Assembly: GCA_003131585.1 (NCBI GenBank)
Contig: PKVW01000021.1
Location: forward strand, 20,576 to 55,351
Source of the DNA: Acidobacteriaceae bacterium
GTDB lineage: Bacteria; Acidobacteriota; Terriglobia; Terriglobales; Acidobacteriaceae
Direction of reading: 5' to 3'
Length of the DNA: 34,776 nucleotides
Under the pieces are notes generated by a model, which saw only the letters and a program-made list of their open reading frames with translations, ran no database searches and was not told where the DNA came from. Below, in pieces: positions 14,305 to 22,828 of this stretch. Positions within the stretch are counted from its first letter, which is position 1. Each line of letters starts with the position of its first letter. A program made the translations under genes and the position numbers.

Positions 14305-15582
14305 ATGCGAAAAACATTCTGGCGGTATTGCGGCGTGCTGGTTGTGCTGGGCGCTGCAGTGGGATTGGCGGTGCCGCAGACCACGCAGTCCCCGCCTCGG
14401 GCCTGGACGTGGGGGCAGGTGAAAGACCGGCTGGAGCTTAACAATCCCACGCTGCTGGCGGGAAAGCTGAATCTCGGCGAGCTGCAGGCGGGGGAAATTA
14501 CGGCGCATCTGCGGCCGAATCCGAATCTTGGCCTTCTTTCGGATCAGATCGCTCCTTTTTCCGTTGGGCAGCCCCACGGCGCTCTGGCGTACTTGCTGCC
14601 TTCGGCGACAGTGAGTTACCTGCACGAGCGGGCGCACAAGCGGGAGTTACGGACGGAAAGCGCGAAGAAGGCCACGGCGATTGGAGTTTCGCAGCAGGAC
14701 GATCTGGAGCGGGAGCTATTGTTCAACCTGCGCAGCGCTTTCGTGCAGACGCTGCAGGCCAAGGCGGTGTTGCAGGTTTCGAAGGAGAATCTCGAGTACT
14801 ACGACCATGTGCTGAAGATCAGCCGCGACCGCTTTGAGGCGGGCGATATCGCGCAGATCGACCTGGACCGGCTGGAGTTGCAGCGGGTGCAATACGAGTC
14901 GGACGTGCAGACGGCGGCAGTGGACCTGCGGACGGCGAAGATCCAAATGCTCATGCTGTTAAACGACCGCACTCCGATAGAGGAGTTCGATCTGGTGGGC
15001 GTGTTCGATTTTAACGATCAGGTCGAGGCTTTGGATGCTTACCGGCAGATCGCGCTGGATACTCGTCCCGATCTGCGGGCAGCGGTGCAGGCCGTGGACA
15101 AGGCGCATACCGACTACAAACTGGCCGTGGCCAACGGATCGACCGATCCCACCATTACCTTCGATATTGGGAGGAATCCACCGATTGATGTGTATTTCGG
15201 CTTTGGGGTGGATTTCCCGCTGCGCATTTTTGACCGCAACCAGGGGGAGAAATTGCGCACGCAGATCGACATCACGCGCAACGAGCGGCTGCGGGATGGG
15301 GCTCAGGCGCAGGTGTTCAGCGACGTGGATTCGGCTTACGCCACGCTGAACAGCAATCTGATTCTGCTGCGGCCTTATAAGCGGAAATATCTGGCGCAGG
15401 CGGTGCGGGTGCGGGATACGGTTTTCTTTTCCTACCAGCATGGAGGAGCGTCGCTGCTGGATTTTATAAACGCGGAGAGCGAGTACCGCACGGTGGAATT
15501 GAGTTACGTGAACCTGGTGGGCTCGTATTTGACGGCGGCGGCGCAGTTGAATCAGGCCGTGGGGCGAGAGGTGATGCAATGA
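14305..15582 (+). CDS. TolC/CusC-type outer membrane efflux protein
   Basis: This 425-residue protein is the outer-membrane channel of an RND efflux system. The start at 14305 is set by TGGAG seven bases upstream and by the signal peptide (MRKTFWRYCGVLVVLGAAVGLAVPQ); the frame is open 30 codons further upstream. The mature protein shows two related alpha-helical/beta halves of the OEP family: TWGQVKDRLELNNPTLLAG and LRPNPNLGLLSDQI at the front, the coiled-coil helices with LQAKAVLQVSKENLEYYDHV and DRFEAGDIAQIDLDRLELQ in the first half, and YQHGGASLLDFINAESEYR in the second. The stop codon overlaps an ATG of the adaptor gene (ATGA). With the following two genes it forms a tripartite pump operon. 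Confidence 0.92.
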   Translation: MRKTFWRYCGVLVVLGAAVGLAVPQTTQSPPRAWTWGQVKDRLELNNPTLLAGKLNLGELQAGEITAHLRPNPNLGLLSDQIAPFSVGQPHGALAYLLPSATVSYLHERAHKRELRTESAKKATAIGVSQQDDLERELLFNLRSAFVQTLQAKAVLQVSKENLEYYDHVLKISRDRFEAGDIAQIDLDRLELQRVQYESDVQTAAVDLRTAKIQMLMLLNDRTPIEEFDLVGVFDFNDQVEALDAYRQIALDTRPDLRAAVQAVDKAHTDYKLAVANGSTDPTITFDIGRNPPIDVYFGFGVDFPLRIFDRNQGEKLRTQIDITRNERLRDGAQAQVFSDVDSAYATLNSNLILLRPYKRKYLAQAVRVRDTVFFSYQHGGASLLDFINAESEYRTVELSYVNLVGSYLTAAAQLNQAVGREVMQ

Positions 15583-15605
15583 AGGTGGAATGGTTGTGCG
15601 GTGCG

Positions 15606-15656
15606 GTCCCTGACGGGACTCGCTTGTTCGGATGCTGGTCTCCGGACTTACGTCCG
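15606..15656 (+). repeat. Two small hairpins in the adaptor leader
   Basis: GTCCC-TGAC-GGGAC (15606-15619) and CGGAC-TTAC-GTCCG (15643-15656) lie between the outer-membrane gene stop and the lipoprotein-type start of the adaptor. They resemble other short palindromes in this window and are translated only if the upstream ATG at 15579 is used. Confidence 0.5.
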
Positions 15657-15662
15657 AGTCCG

Positions 15663-16814
15663 ATGAATGGCGCCGCTGCGCGGCTGGTTCCGCTCCTAGT
15701 GCTGCTGGCCGTTCTGATAGCCGGGTTGGCTTGTTCGAAGCAGACCCCGGCACCGACAAGCAAGGCACCGGTGACGGTGGATCCCGCTGTTTTTTCCTCG
15801 GAGCATCCGGAGTTGTTCAAGACCGCCAAGGCGGAAACGCGGGCGCTGCCGACCGAGCTGACGGCGAACGGCACGGTGACTCCAGATGTGACGCGGACGA
15901 TCCACGTGACCTCGCTGGGCGGAGGCCGCGTGATCGAGCTAAAGGTAAAGCTGGGCGATTCCGTGAAGAAAGGGCAGACGCTGCTGGTGATTTCGAGTCC
16001 CGATCTGGCGGCGGCGATGGCGGATTATCAGAAGGCCGTGGCCGATGAAGTGCTTTCGCGCAAGGCGCTGGACCGCGCGCAGCTTCTCTACGATCGCGGC
16101 GCGATCGCTGCGAAGGACCTGGAAACCGCGCAGGATTTGGAAGATAAGGCCAAGGTGGATGTGTCGACTTCCGATCAGCGCGTGCGGGTGTTGGGGGCCG
16201 ATCCGTCGCATCCGAGCCCGCTGATCGCTCTGCGCGCGCCCGTGACGGGAACGATTGTGGAGCAGAACGTCGCCGGATTTGAAGGCGTGAAGAGCCTGGA
16301 CAATACGCCCAATCTTTTCACCATTGCCGATCTGAGCCAGGTTTGGGTGGTGTGCGACGTATTTGAAAACGATCTGGGCGACGTGCATCTGGGCGACGCT
16401 GCGGAAATCCGGCTCAACGCTTTTGGAGATCGTGCGTTTCACGGAAAGGTGGCGGACATTTCGCGGGTGCTCGACCCCAACACACGTGCGGCGAAAGTAA
16501 GGATCGTGCTGGCGAACGCGGACGGAGCGCTGCGACCGGGAATGTTTGCGGTAGCGCAGTTCCGGTCGCGCAAGATGACGGATCGGGTGGTGATTCCGGC
16601 AACCGCGATCATGCGTTTGCACGATAAAGACTGGGTCTTCCTCAGGGAAGGCGAAAAGAATTTCCGGCGGGCAGCGGTGCAGGCGGATGGACTGGCTCCC
16701 GATGGCATGCAGGAGATTCGCGAGGGCGTGAAGCCGGGCGATGAAGTGGTGGCGAACGCGCTGGAGTTCTCGAGCGAAGTGGCGGAGAAGAAAGCGGAGT
16801 CAAAACAGCAATGA
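15663..16814 (+). CDS. RND efflux periplasmic adaptor (membrane fusion protein)
   Basis: This 383-residue adaptor belongs to the HlyD/CusB-CzcB type. From 15663 it begins with a lipoprotein signal ending LIAGLAC (Cys24), so it is probably anchored in the inner membrane facing the periplasm. A half-motif lipoyl segment (GRVIELKVKLGDSVKKGQTLL) is followed by a helical hairpin (about 115-170), the second lipoyl half (LRAPVTGTIVEQNVAGFEGV) and beta-barrel and membrane-proximal domains. The alternative start at 15579 overlaps the upstream stop codon and has a better ribosome-binding site (AGGTGA). It would add 28 residues encoded by hairpin repeats ahead of the signal, so I prefer 15663. The 3' end overlaps the pump start by ATGA. 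Confidence 0.88.
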   Translation: MNGAAARLVPLLVLLAVLIAGLACSKQTPAPTSKAPVTVDPAVFSSEHPELFKTAKAETRALPTELTANGTVTPDVTRTIHVTSLGGGRVIELKVKLGDSVKKGQTLLVISSPDLAAAMADYQKAVADEVLSRKALDRAQLLYDRGAIAAKDLETAQDLEDKAKVDVSTSDQRVRVLGADPSHPSPLIALRAPVTGTIVEQNVAGFEGVKSLDNTPNLFTIADLSQVWVVCDVFENDLGDVHLGDAAEIRLNAFGDRAFHGKVADISRVLDPNTRAAKVRIVLANADGALRPGMFAVAQFRSRKMTDRVVIPATAIMRLHDKDWVFLREGEKNFRRAAVQADGLAPDGMQEIREGVKPGDEVVANALEFSSEVAEKKAESKQQ

Positions 16815-19800
16815 TCCGCGGCATGATCGATTTCGCGCTGCGCAACCGCTTGATGGTTCTGGGCGGAGCGTTGGTGCTGTTCGTGTGGGGCATCGTCTCG
16901 TTTCACAACCTGCCGATTGAAGCCTATCCCGACGTGGCCGACACTTATGCGCAGATCATCACGCAGTGGCCGGGCCACGCGGCGGAGGAGGTGGAGCAGC
17001 AGATCACGGTGCCGCTGGAAGTGGAATTGAACGGCGTGGCGCATCTGACGCACCTGCGGTCGGTATCGTTGTCGGGCTTGTCGATGATCACCATCATCTA
17101 CGACGATGACATCACCACATTCAACGCGCGGCAGGAAGTGCTCGACCGGCTGCAGATGGCGACTCTGCCTCCGGGAGTGAATCCCGGGATTGGGCCGGAT
17201 TACAGTCCGACCGGGCAGATCATGTTCTACACGCTGACCAGCGCGAATCCGAAGTATGACGTGATGGAACTGAAGACGCTGAATGACTGGTTTGTGGTGA
17301 ACCAGTTGAAGTCGGTGCCGAACATTGTGGATGTGAATCCGTTTGGCGGGCCGACGCGCGAATACCAGGTGCAGGTGGATCCGGGAAAGCTGGTGTCCTA
17401 CGGGCTGTCGCTGGCACAGATGGAGCAGGCGCTGGCGGCCAACAACATCAATGCCGGCGGCGGATTTATTGAGCGCGGCGAGCAGGCGCTGAACGTGCGC
17501 GCCGTGGGCTTGATGGAGAGCACCGACGACATCGCAGCCACCGTGGTGAAGGTGCAGGGCGGAACTCCGGTGCGGGTGCGGGATTTGGGCCAGGTGGTGC
17601 AGGCGCCGAAGGTCCGGCTGGGACAACTGGGCAAGGCTATTCACAAAGAAGATGGAACCATCATCGACTCGAATGACGTTGTGGAAGGCATTGTGCTCCT
17701 GCGCAAGGGAGCGGTGGCGGAGACCACGCTCGCCGCACTGCATCAGAAGATTGACGAGTTGAACGGAACGAATGGGCAGCACGGATTGCTGCCGGCCGGT
17801 GTGAAGTTTGTTCCGCATCTTGACCGCAGCGAGCTGATGAAGCACACCACGCACACGGTGCTGCGTAATCTGACAGACGGAGTGTTGCTGGTCACGCTGA
17901 TTCTGTTTCTGTTCCTGGGGAATGTGCGCAGCGCGCTGATTGTGGCCATCACGATTCCCTTTTCGTTGTTGTTCGCGGCGATTCTGCTGGACTTGCGGCA
18001 GATTCCGGCGAACCTGCTTTCGCTGGGAGCGCTCGACTTCGGCATGGTAGTAGACGGGTCGGTGGTAATGGTGGAGAACATCCTGCGCCACACTGCGTTC
18101 GGCGACAAGAAAAAGTCGTTCATGGAGATCATCGCCGTGGCGGCGCACGAAGTGCAGAAACCTGTGTTCTTCGCGCGCATCATCATTATCGTTTCCTACC
18201 TGCCCATCTTCACGCTGCAGCGGGTGGAAGGACGGCTGTTCAGTCCGATGGCTTGGACGGTGGCATTTGCTTTGCTGGGAGCGCTGGTGTTCGCCCTGTT
18301 CATCGCGCCGGTGCTGTGCAGCATGCTGTTCAGCAGCGGAATGAAGGAATGGCGGAACCCGGTTCTCGAGTGGCTGAACCGCAGCTATGGACGTTCGCTC
18401 GACTGGTGTTTCGACCACATCAAACTGACTCTCGGACTGGGACTGCTCGCTCTAGCGGCGATGCTAGTGCTGGTGTTCAGCGGAATTATCGGGTCGGAGT
18501 TTTTGCCGCACCTGGACGAAGGCGCAGTCTGGGTGCGCGGGACATTGGCGCCCAGCACCGGACCCACGGCGGGCATCGCTCTGGCGAACCAGGCGCGGCT
18601 GGTGCTGGCGGGATTCCCAGAAGTCACGCAGGTGGTCAGCCAGGTGGGGCGTCCAGATGACGGCAGCGATGCCAGCGGATTCTATAACACGGAGTTCTTC
18701 GTCGATCTGCTACCGCGGGAGAAGTGGAGGAAGCAATATCACACGAAGGATGCGCTGATCGCGGCGATGGATGAAGCGTTGAGCAAGTTTCCTGGAGTAG
18801 ATTGGAATTTTTCGCAGCCGATCTCCGACAACGTGGAAGAAGCTGTCAGCGGCGTGAAGGGCGAATTGGCGGTGAAACTCTTCGGGCGCGACCTGAAGAC
18901 ACTGGAGCAAAAAGCCGAAGAGATGCAGGCTGTAATGAGCCAGATTCCGGGCGTGGCCGACCTGGGCACGTTCCAGGTGCGCGGGCAGCCGAATGTGAAT
19001 CTGGTGGTGGATCGCGCGGCGGCGGATCGTTTCGGCATCAACGTGAGCGACATTCAGGATGCGGTGGAAGGCGCGGTGGGCGGGAAGGCGGTGAGCCAGA
19101 TTCTGATCGGCGAGCAGCGCTACGACTTGACGGTGCGCTACCAGCCGCAGTTCCGCGCGACTGTGGAGGATCTCGGCAACATTCGGATTCTTGCGCCTTC
19201 GGGCGAACGTGTGGCGCTGAGCCAGGTGAGCCACATTACGCTCGATGACGGCGCTTCCACGATTTACCGCGAGGGCAACTCGCGTTACATCGCCATTAAG
19301 TACAGCGTGCGGGGGCGCGACCTGGGCAGCACGGTGCGCCAAGCCATTGAAGAAGTCGGGCAGAAGGTGCAGTTTCCCGAGGGCTATCACCTGGACTGGA
19401 CGGGAGAATACGAAAGCCAGCAGCGCGCCAATCGGCGGCTGGCGTTTATTGTGCCGATCACGCTGCTGCTGATGGCGTTCATCCTTTATTCGGCGTTTGG
19501 GTCTTGGAAGTGGGTGGGGCTGATTCTGGCCGTGGTCGCGCTCTCGCCTCTGGGCGGGTTCCTCAGCCTGCTGCTGACGGGGACGCATTTCAGCGTGTCG
19601 TCAGGGCTGGGATTTCTCGCGCTGATCGGAGTTTCGGTGGAGATTGGCGTCATCATGGTGGAATATATAAACCAGTTGCGCACGCGTGGGCTGCCCGTGC
19701 GCGAAGCGGCGAAGGAAGGCGCGGCGCTCCGGCTGCGTCCCATCATGATGACCATGATCGTGGCGACGCTAGGGCTGCTGCCGGCGGCGATGTCGCATGA

Positions 19801-19975
19801 CATCGGGTCGGACTCGCAGCGGCCGTTTGCCATCGTGATTGTCGGCGGACTGATCGTGGAGATGTTCGTGAGTGTGATTCTGTGGCCGACGCTGTATGTG
19901 TTCTGGGCTCGGCCGGGGGACCGGCTGCCACCTTCGGAGCAGAGCTTTATGGCGGAAGGGGAGCATGTGGATTAA
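16811..19975 (+). CDS. CzcA/CnrA-type RND efflux pump (heavy-metal class)
   Basis: This 1054-residue inner-membrane proton-driven pump is of full family length. The N-terminus ALRNRLMVLGGALVLFVWGIVSF is the first membrane helix. Two large periplasmic loops follow, with LPIEAYPDVADTYAQIITQWPGHAAEEVE near the start. Helix 4 carries the charged motif LDFGMVVDGSVVMVEN, which is the CzcA-like heavy-metal (HME) version rather than the hydrophobic multidrug version. Paired helices 7-12 include FIVPITLLLMAFILY and a second set of motifs (GVSVEIGVIMVEYIN). The substrate is probably a divalent cation, but which metal is not readable from the sequence. It ends with an acidic/His tail (AEGEHVD). The three-gene order (channel, adaptor, pump) is complete; no sensor-regulator pair is adjacent. 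Confidence 0.93.
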   Translation: MIRGMIDFALRNRLMVLGGALVLFVWGIVSFHNLPIEAYPDVADTYAQIITQWPGHAAEEVEQQITVPLEVELNGVAHLTHLRSVSLSGLSMITIIYDDDITTFNARQEVLDRLQMATLPPGVNPGIGPDYSPTGQIMFYTLTSANPKYDVMELKTLNDWFVVNQLKSVPNIVDVNPFGGPTREYQVQVDPGKLVSYGLSLAQMEQALAANNINAGGGFIERGEQALNVRAVGLMESTDDIAATVVKVQGGTPVRVRDLGQVVQAPKVRLGQLGKAIHKEDGTIIDSNDVVEGIVLLRKGAVAETTLAALHQKIDELNGTNGQHGLLPAGVKFVPHLDRSELMKHTTHTVLRNLTDGVLLVTLILFLFLGNVRSALIVAITIPFSLLFAAILLDLRQIPANLLSLGALDFGMVVDGSVVMVENILRHTAFGDKKKSFMEIIAVAAHEVQKPVFFARIIIIVSYLPIFTLQRVEGRLFSPMAWTVAFALLGALVFALFIAPVLCSMLFSSGMKEWRNPVLEWLNRSYGRSLDWCFDHIKLTLGLGLLALAAMLVLVFSGIIGSEFLPHLDEGAVWVRGTLAPSTGPTAGIALANQARLVLAGFPEVTQVVSQVGRPDDGSDASGFYNTEFFVDLLPREKWRKQYHTKDALIAAMDEALSKFPGVDWNFSQPISDNVEEAVSGVKGELAVKLFGRDLKTLEQKAEEMQAVMSQIPGVADLGTFQVRGQPNVNLVVDRAAADRFGINVSDIQDAVEGAVGGKAVSQILIGEQRYDLTVRYQPQFRATVEDLGNIRILAPSGERVALSQVSHITLDDGASTIYREGNSRYIAIKYSVRGRDLGSTVRQAIEEVGQKVQFPEGYHLDWTGEYESQQRANRRLAFIVPITLLLMAFILYSAFGSWKWVGLILAVVALSPLGGFLSLLLTGTHFSVSSGLGFLALIGVSVEIGVIMVEYINQLRTRGLPVREAAKEGAALRLRPIMMTMIVATLGLLPAAMSHDIGSDSQRPFAIVIVGGLIVEMFVSVILWPTLYVFWARPGDRLPPSEQSFMAEGEHVD

Positions 19976-20274
19976 AAATAGAGAGCCGCCGAGCGCGGAT
20001 TCGCATGGTTTCGCCGGCAATCTCCCGGTTCTCTACCGTTTTCACCCGGCCGTTTGGAGCTGTGCATATCTCGTAAACGCCGCTTCTGGCACGGGCCGCG
20101 GCAGGAGCACCGGCGAAATATCGAGTGCACGTTCTTGCGATGTGCAACCCCGTGTCTACGTTGCTATCATTCCGCGCGCCTAAACTCTTGACAACCCAAG
20201 CAACCATGTTAAAGTGCGAGAGAAAAGCTATTCCGTGAGCTGTCCGACAGGACGCACTTTCAGGTGCCCCGAAT
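19976..20274. other. Spacer after the RND operon with a promoter for the small gene
   Basis: No gene is seen. No clear terminator follows the pump gene. A strong promoter-like pair lies at 20188-20215. Confidence 0.5.
20188..20215 (+). promoter_or_regulatory. Sigma-70-type promoter for the coiled-coil gene
   Basis: TTGACA (20188-20193), a 16-base spacer and TAAAGT (20210-20215) lie about 60 bases upstream of the start codon at 20275. The same layout (TTGACA, 16, TAAGGT, with TG one base upstream) recurs at 34621-34648, which supports both. Confidence 0.65.
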
Positions 20275-20532
20275 ATGAAGAATGTCTACGAAGTTTTGCG
20301 GCAGAAAGAGATGGAGCTGACCCGGCTGGAGAAGGAAGTGGAAGCGCTGCGGCTGGTGGCTCCCTTGCTATCCGAAGAAAAGGAACTCAACTCCGACATG
20401 GTGAAACCGGCACTGGCCACCGCCGTGAACGGACCGCAGCAGCCCATCCGCATACCGGCGCCCCCGGCCGTGGCAGCGGCGCAACCGGTGCGCGCAGCGG
20501 GCTGGGACGATAGCGCCAAGCGCTGGCCATAA
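20275..20532 (+). CDS. Small coiled-coil protein
   Basis: This 85-residue protein begins MKNVYEVLRQKEMELTRLEKEVEALRLVAPLL, a heptad-patterned amphipathic helix (residues 5-35), and continues as an Ala/Pro-rich tail (IPAPPAVAAAQPVRAA) ending GWDDSAKRWP. I recall the MK(N/D)(V/I)YEVLRQKE start from hypothetical acidobacterial proteins, which argues that it is a real gene; the function is unknown. A promoter of good quality precedes it, so it is probably transcribed on its own. It could be a small scaffold or regulator; the sequence does not say. Confidence 0.7.
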   Translation: MKNVYEVLRQKEMELTRLEKEVEALRLVAPLLSEEKELNSDMVKPALATAVNGPQQPIRIPAPPAVAAAQPVRAAGWDDSAKRWP

Positions 20533-20710
20533 AGCAGCGCCGGGAAGATCGGCCACGAGTTTGTTGGCGCTCTTCTTCGCGGGATTCTTTTCCGCGCGCT
20601 TTCTTGCGGCGCGGCGGTTCGCGCCCTCCCAGCCTGGGACCAGGTTCCCCGGCTGATGTGTTTCCGCAGGGCCTTCCAAACTCCAGAGGCTACTTCCTTC
20701 GCGATCGGTT

Positions 20711-22042
20711 CTATACCCCGACAATCTGCCTGAGCGCTACGAGCAGACGATCCACTTCTTCCACGGTGTTGTAGTGGACGAGGCCGACGCGGAGGAAGCC
20801 GCCGAACTTTTCCACGTCGAGGCGCTCGGTTAAGTTCAGAGCGTAATAGTTTCCGTCCCAGGTGAAGAAGCCGCGCTCGGCCAGTTTGGTGGCGAGCGTG
20901 AGCGGAGTTTGGTCTGCGGCTTGATTCGCACTTTGATCAACGACGCGCAGGGCGAGCGTAGGACAGCGTTCGGCAAAGCGCGCGGGGTTGGTGATGCCGT
21001 AGAGTTTGAGCTTGGGAATCCGCGCCAGGCCGGCGATCAGGCGCTCCATCAATCCGTGCTCGTAGTGGCGGATCGCCTCGAAGGCGGCGACGATCGCGGC
21101 GCGACGCGTGGCGGCCTGGCGCCGCGAGATATGGGGATGCGCGCGGCGGCCGAGATCGGCGAGATACTCCACACAGGCGGTGATGCCAGCGATGCACTCG
21201 TGGTTGAGCGTACCCCACTCCCAGCGGTTGGGGATGGCTTCGGTAAGGGGACGAACTTTGTAGGGACGCAGACGCTGCAGGTGTTCGCGCTTGCCGAAGA
21301 GAACTCCCATGTGGGGGCCGAAGAATTTGTAAGTCGAGCAAACGAGAAAGTCGCAGTCGAGCGCCGCGACATCGATGAGACCGTGCGGACCGTAGTGTAC
21401 GGCGTCGATGTAGGCGAGCGCGCCGGCGGCATGGGCTAGGCGGACGATTTCTTTGACGGGATTGATGGTGCCGACGGCGTTCGACGCGTAGCCGACCGCA
21501 ACCAGTTTGGTACGGTCGTTGATTTTGCTGGCCAGGTCGGCGAGGTCGAGGGTGCAGTCTTCTTCGTGAATTTCGGCCCAGCGGATGGTCACGCCTTTTT
21601 CTTTTCCTTGTTCGGCGAGCGCGAGCCAGGGCGAGACGTTGGCGTCGTGATCGAGGCGTGTGACCAGGATTTCGTCGCCCGGGCCGAGGTCGCGGCCTAT
21701 CGCGCGGGACATCTCATACGTCAGCGTGGTCATGTTGGGGCCGAAGACGATCTCGTTGGCGCCGCAGTTGAGGAAGTCGGCCATGGCGGCGCGGGCCTCT
21801 GCGAGCCTGGCATCGGTGTTGCGGCTGGTCGCGTAAGCTCCGCCAGTGTTGGCGTTGTCGCGGCGCAGGTAGTCGGCGATGGCGTCGATCACGCGCTGCG
21901 GGACTTGCGTTCCGCCGGGACCGTCGAGGAAGACGCCGGGATGTCCGTTGACGGTTTGAGCGAGCGCGGGGAATTGGGAGCGGACCCAGCGGAGGTCGAG
22001 CTCGGCGGGGGTGGTGGTTTCAGTGAGCCGCATGGCGAACAT
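20711..22042 (-). CDS. PLP-dependent class V aminotransferase, cysteine-desulfurase-like
   Basis: This 443-residue fold-type I enzyme is of the NifS/Csd-like class. Landmarks are FLDGPGGTQVPQRV (about 38-51), NTGGAYATSR, FGPNMTTLTY, the cofactor-binding YIDAVHYGPH (Asp213) and the Schiff-base Lys239 in VCSTYKFFGPHMG, followed by GTLNHECIAGI. The conserved cysteine loop of true IscS/SufS is not evident near the C-terminus, where RLDVEKFGGFLRVGLVHYNT is found, so actual sulfur transfer is uncertain. Such proteins are often annotated as cysteine desulfurase-like. The start is at 22042, or at Met4 (22033). No Fe-S assembly genes are nearby. Confidence 0.85.
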   Translation of the reverse strand: MFAMRLTETTTPAELDLRWVRSQFPALAQTVNGHPGVFLDGPGGTQVPQRVIDAIADYLRRDNANTGGAYATSRNTDARLAEARAAMADFLNCGANEIVFGPNMTTLTYEMSRAIGRDLGPGDEILVTRLDHDANVSPWLALAEQGKEKGVTIRWAEIHEEDCTLDLADLASKINDRTKLVAVGYASNAVGTINPVKEIVRLAHAAGALAYIDAVHYGPHGLIDVAALDCDFLVCSTYKFFGPHMGVLFGKREHLQRLRPYKVRPLTEAIPNRWEWGTLNHECIAGITACVEYLADLGRRAHPHISRRQAATRRAAIVAAFEAIRHYEHGLMERLIAGLARIPKLKLYGITNPARFAERCPTLALRVVDQSANQAADQTPLTLATKLAERGFFTWDGNYYALNLTERLDVEKFGGFLRVGLVHYNTVEEVDRLLVALRQIVGV

Positions 22043-22289
22043 CCATCATATTATGGAAAATAATTAAGTGCTCCCGTCCGATAAACTATGAAAAAACGTT
22101 TGGCGCTCGCGGCTGCACACATGTGTGGCCGCGCCCGGCACGATCAAGGTGAGAACATCGCTCGCTCCCAAATTATTTCCACAACGCCCGTGTGACATCT
22201 GACCTTGTGCCGACGTTGAATTTGAGTAATCATGGTCGAGGCCGTGACGGTCGGGTGAACCCGCATCGTCGCGCCCCTAAGTCCTTTGT

Positions 22290-22390
22290 TTCACGGATTC
22301 TAGTATCTAAGTTCTTTAACATCCGGATTTTACGGAGAATTTCCTGCTAACCCGATGATTCCACTAGACCCCAGGGGGGAGGGGGCTATC
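22290..22390. other. Possible conserved intergenic element ending in a C/G tract
   Basis: The sequence runs from CTAAGTTCTTTAAC through GAGAATTTCCTGCTAACC to CCACTAGACCCCAGG and a G-tract. Its base composition differs from the flanks and it has a weak resemblance to intergenic blocks I recall from other acidobacteria. This is an impression only; no second copy is in the window. Confidence 0.25.
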
Positions 22391-22533
22391 GAGAAGCGAT
22401 TCCGAAGCGCACGCAAAGACGCCCGAATCAACCATCCTCCTCAGAATTTATTTTGCGGAGGAATTCACAGTGCACAAGCGGGAAGCCAAAGCGGGTTCCG
22501 TCCCACACGAATCAACAGGCGGACATTTCATTA

Positions 22534-22773
22534 GCCGCGAAGCGGCGTAAGAATCCAGCCCACGGCGTAAGCCGTGGGTGGAAGGTAGAGCAGGAGTCAG
22601 CCCCGCAGGGGCGCAAGGCTAGCTATGACACAGACTCCGTAGGGACGGCTGAAATCGTTCCCGAGTTACTACGGCGCACACCCACGCGGCCTAGCATTCA
22701 TTGGATGAGTTCAGGCATCCCTACGGGATGCGGTTCACGATTGCGCAACTTCCCCGGCGCTGAAAGCGCCGGG
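22534..22773. repeat. Cluster of five perfect small hairpins
   Basis: The hairpins are: 22534-22546 GCCGC-GAA-GCGGC; 22559-22578 CCCACGGC-GTAA-GCCGTGGG; 22600-22612 GCCCC-GCA-GGGGC; 22715-22731 GCATCCC-TAC-GGGATGC; and 22753-22773 CCCGGCGCT-GAA-AGCGCCGGG. All stems are perfect with three- or four-base loops. The last has the TGAA-type loop region seen elsewhere in the window and lies about 55 bases past the homoserine dehydrogenase stop codon. Confidence 0.8.
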
Positions 22774-22828
22774 CTATTATCAAGCATCCTTCGGACGCAA
22801 GGCCCTGATGGGCTCGCGCCGTGTCCAA

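Larger units (their letters stand above)
22043..22828. other. Long intergenic region with hairpin cluster
   Basis: About 790 bases without a convincing gene. The left half (about 22280-22390) is an AT-richer stretch ending in CTAGACCCCAGGGGGG. The right half (22534-22773) is packed with perfect hairpins. Open frames across it lack codon character and are broken by the palindromes. Confidence 0.6.

Noticed and set aside
16439-18418. A 659-codon open frame on the minus strand opposite the adaptor and pump genes
   Set aside because: The His/Gln/Arg-rich composition is an antisense artefact of GC-rich coding DNA; the plus-strand RND genes are certain.
20368-20724. A minus-strand frame with a Lys/Arg-rich segment overlapping the coiled-coil gene
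   Set aside because: The basic segment lies between two genes, the remainder is antisense to the small plus-strand gene, and there is no start signal.
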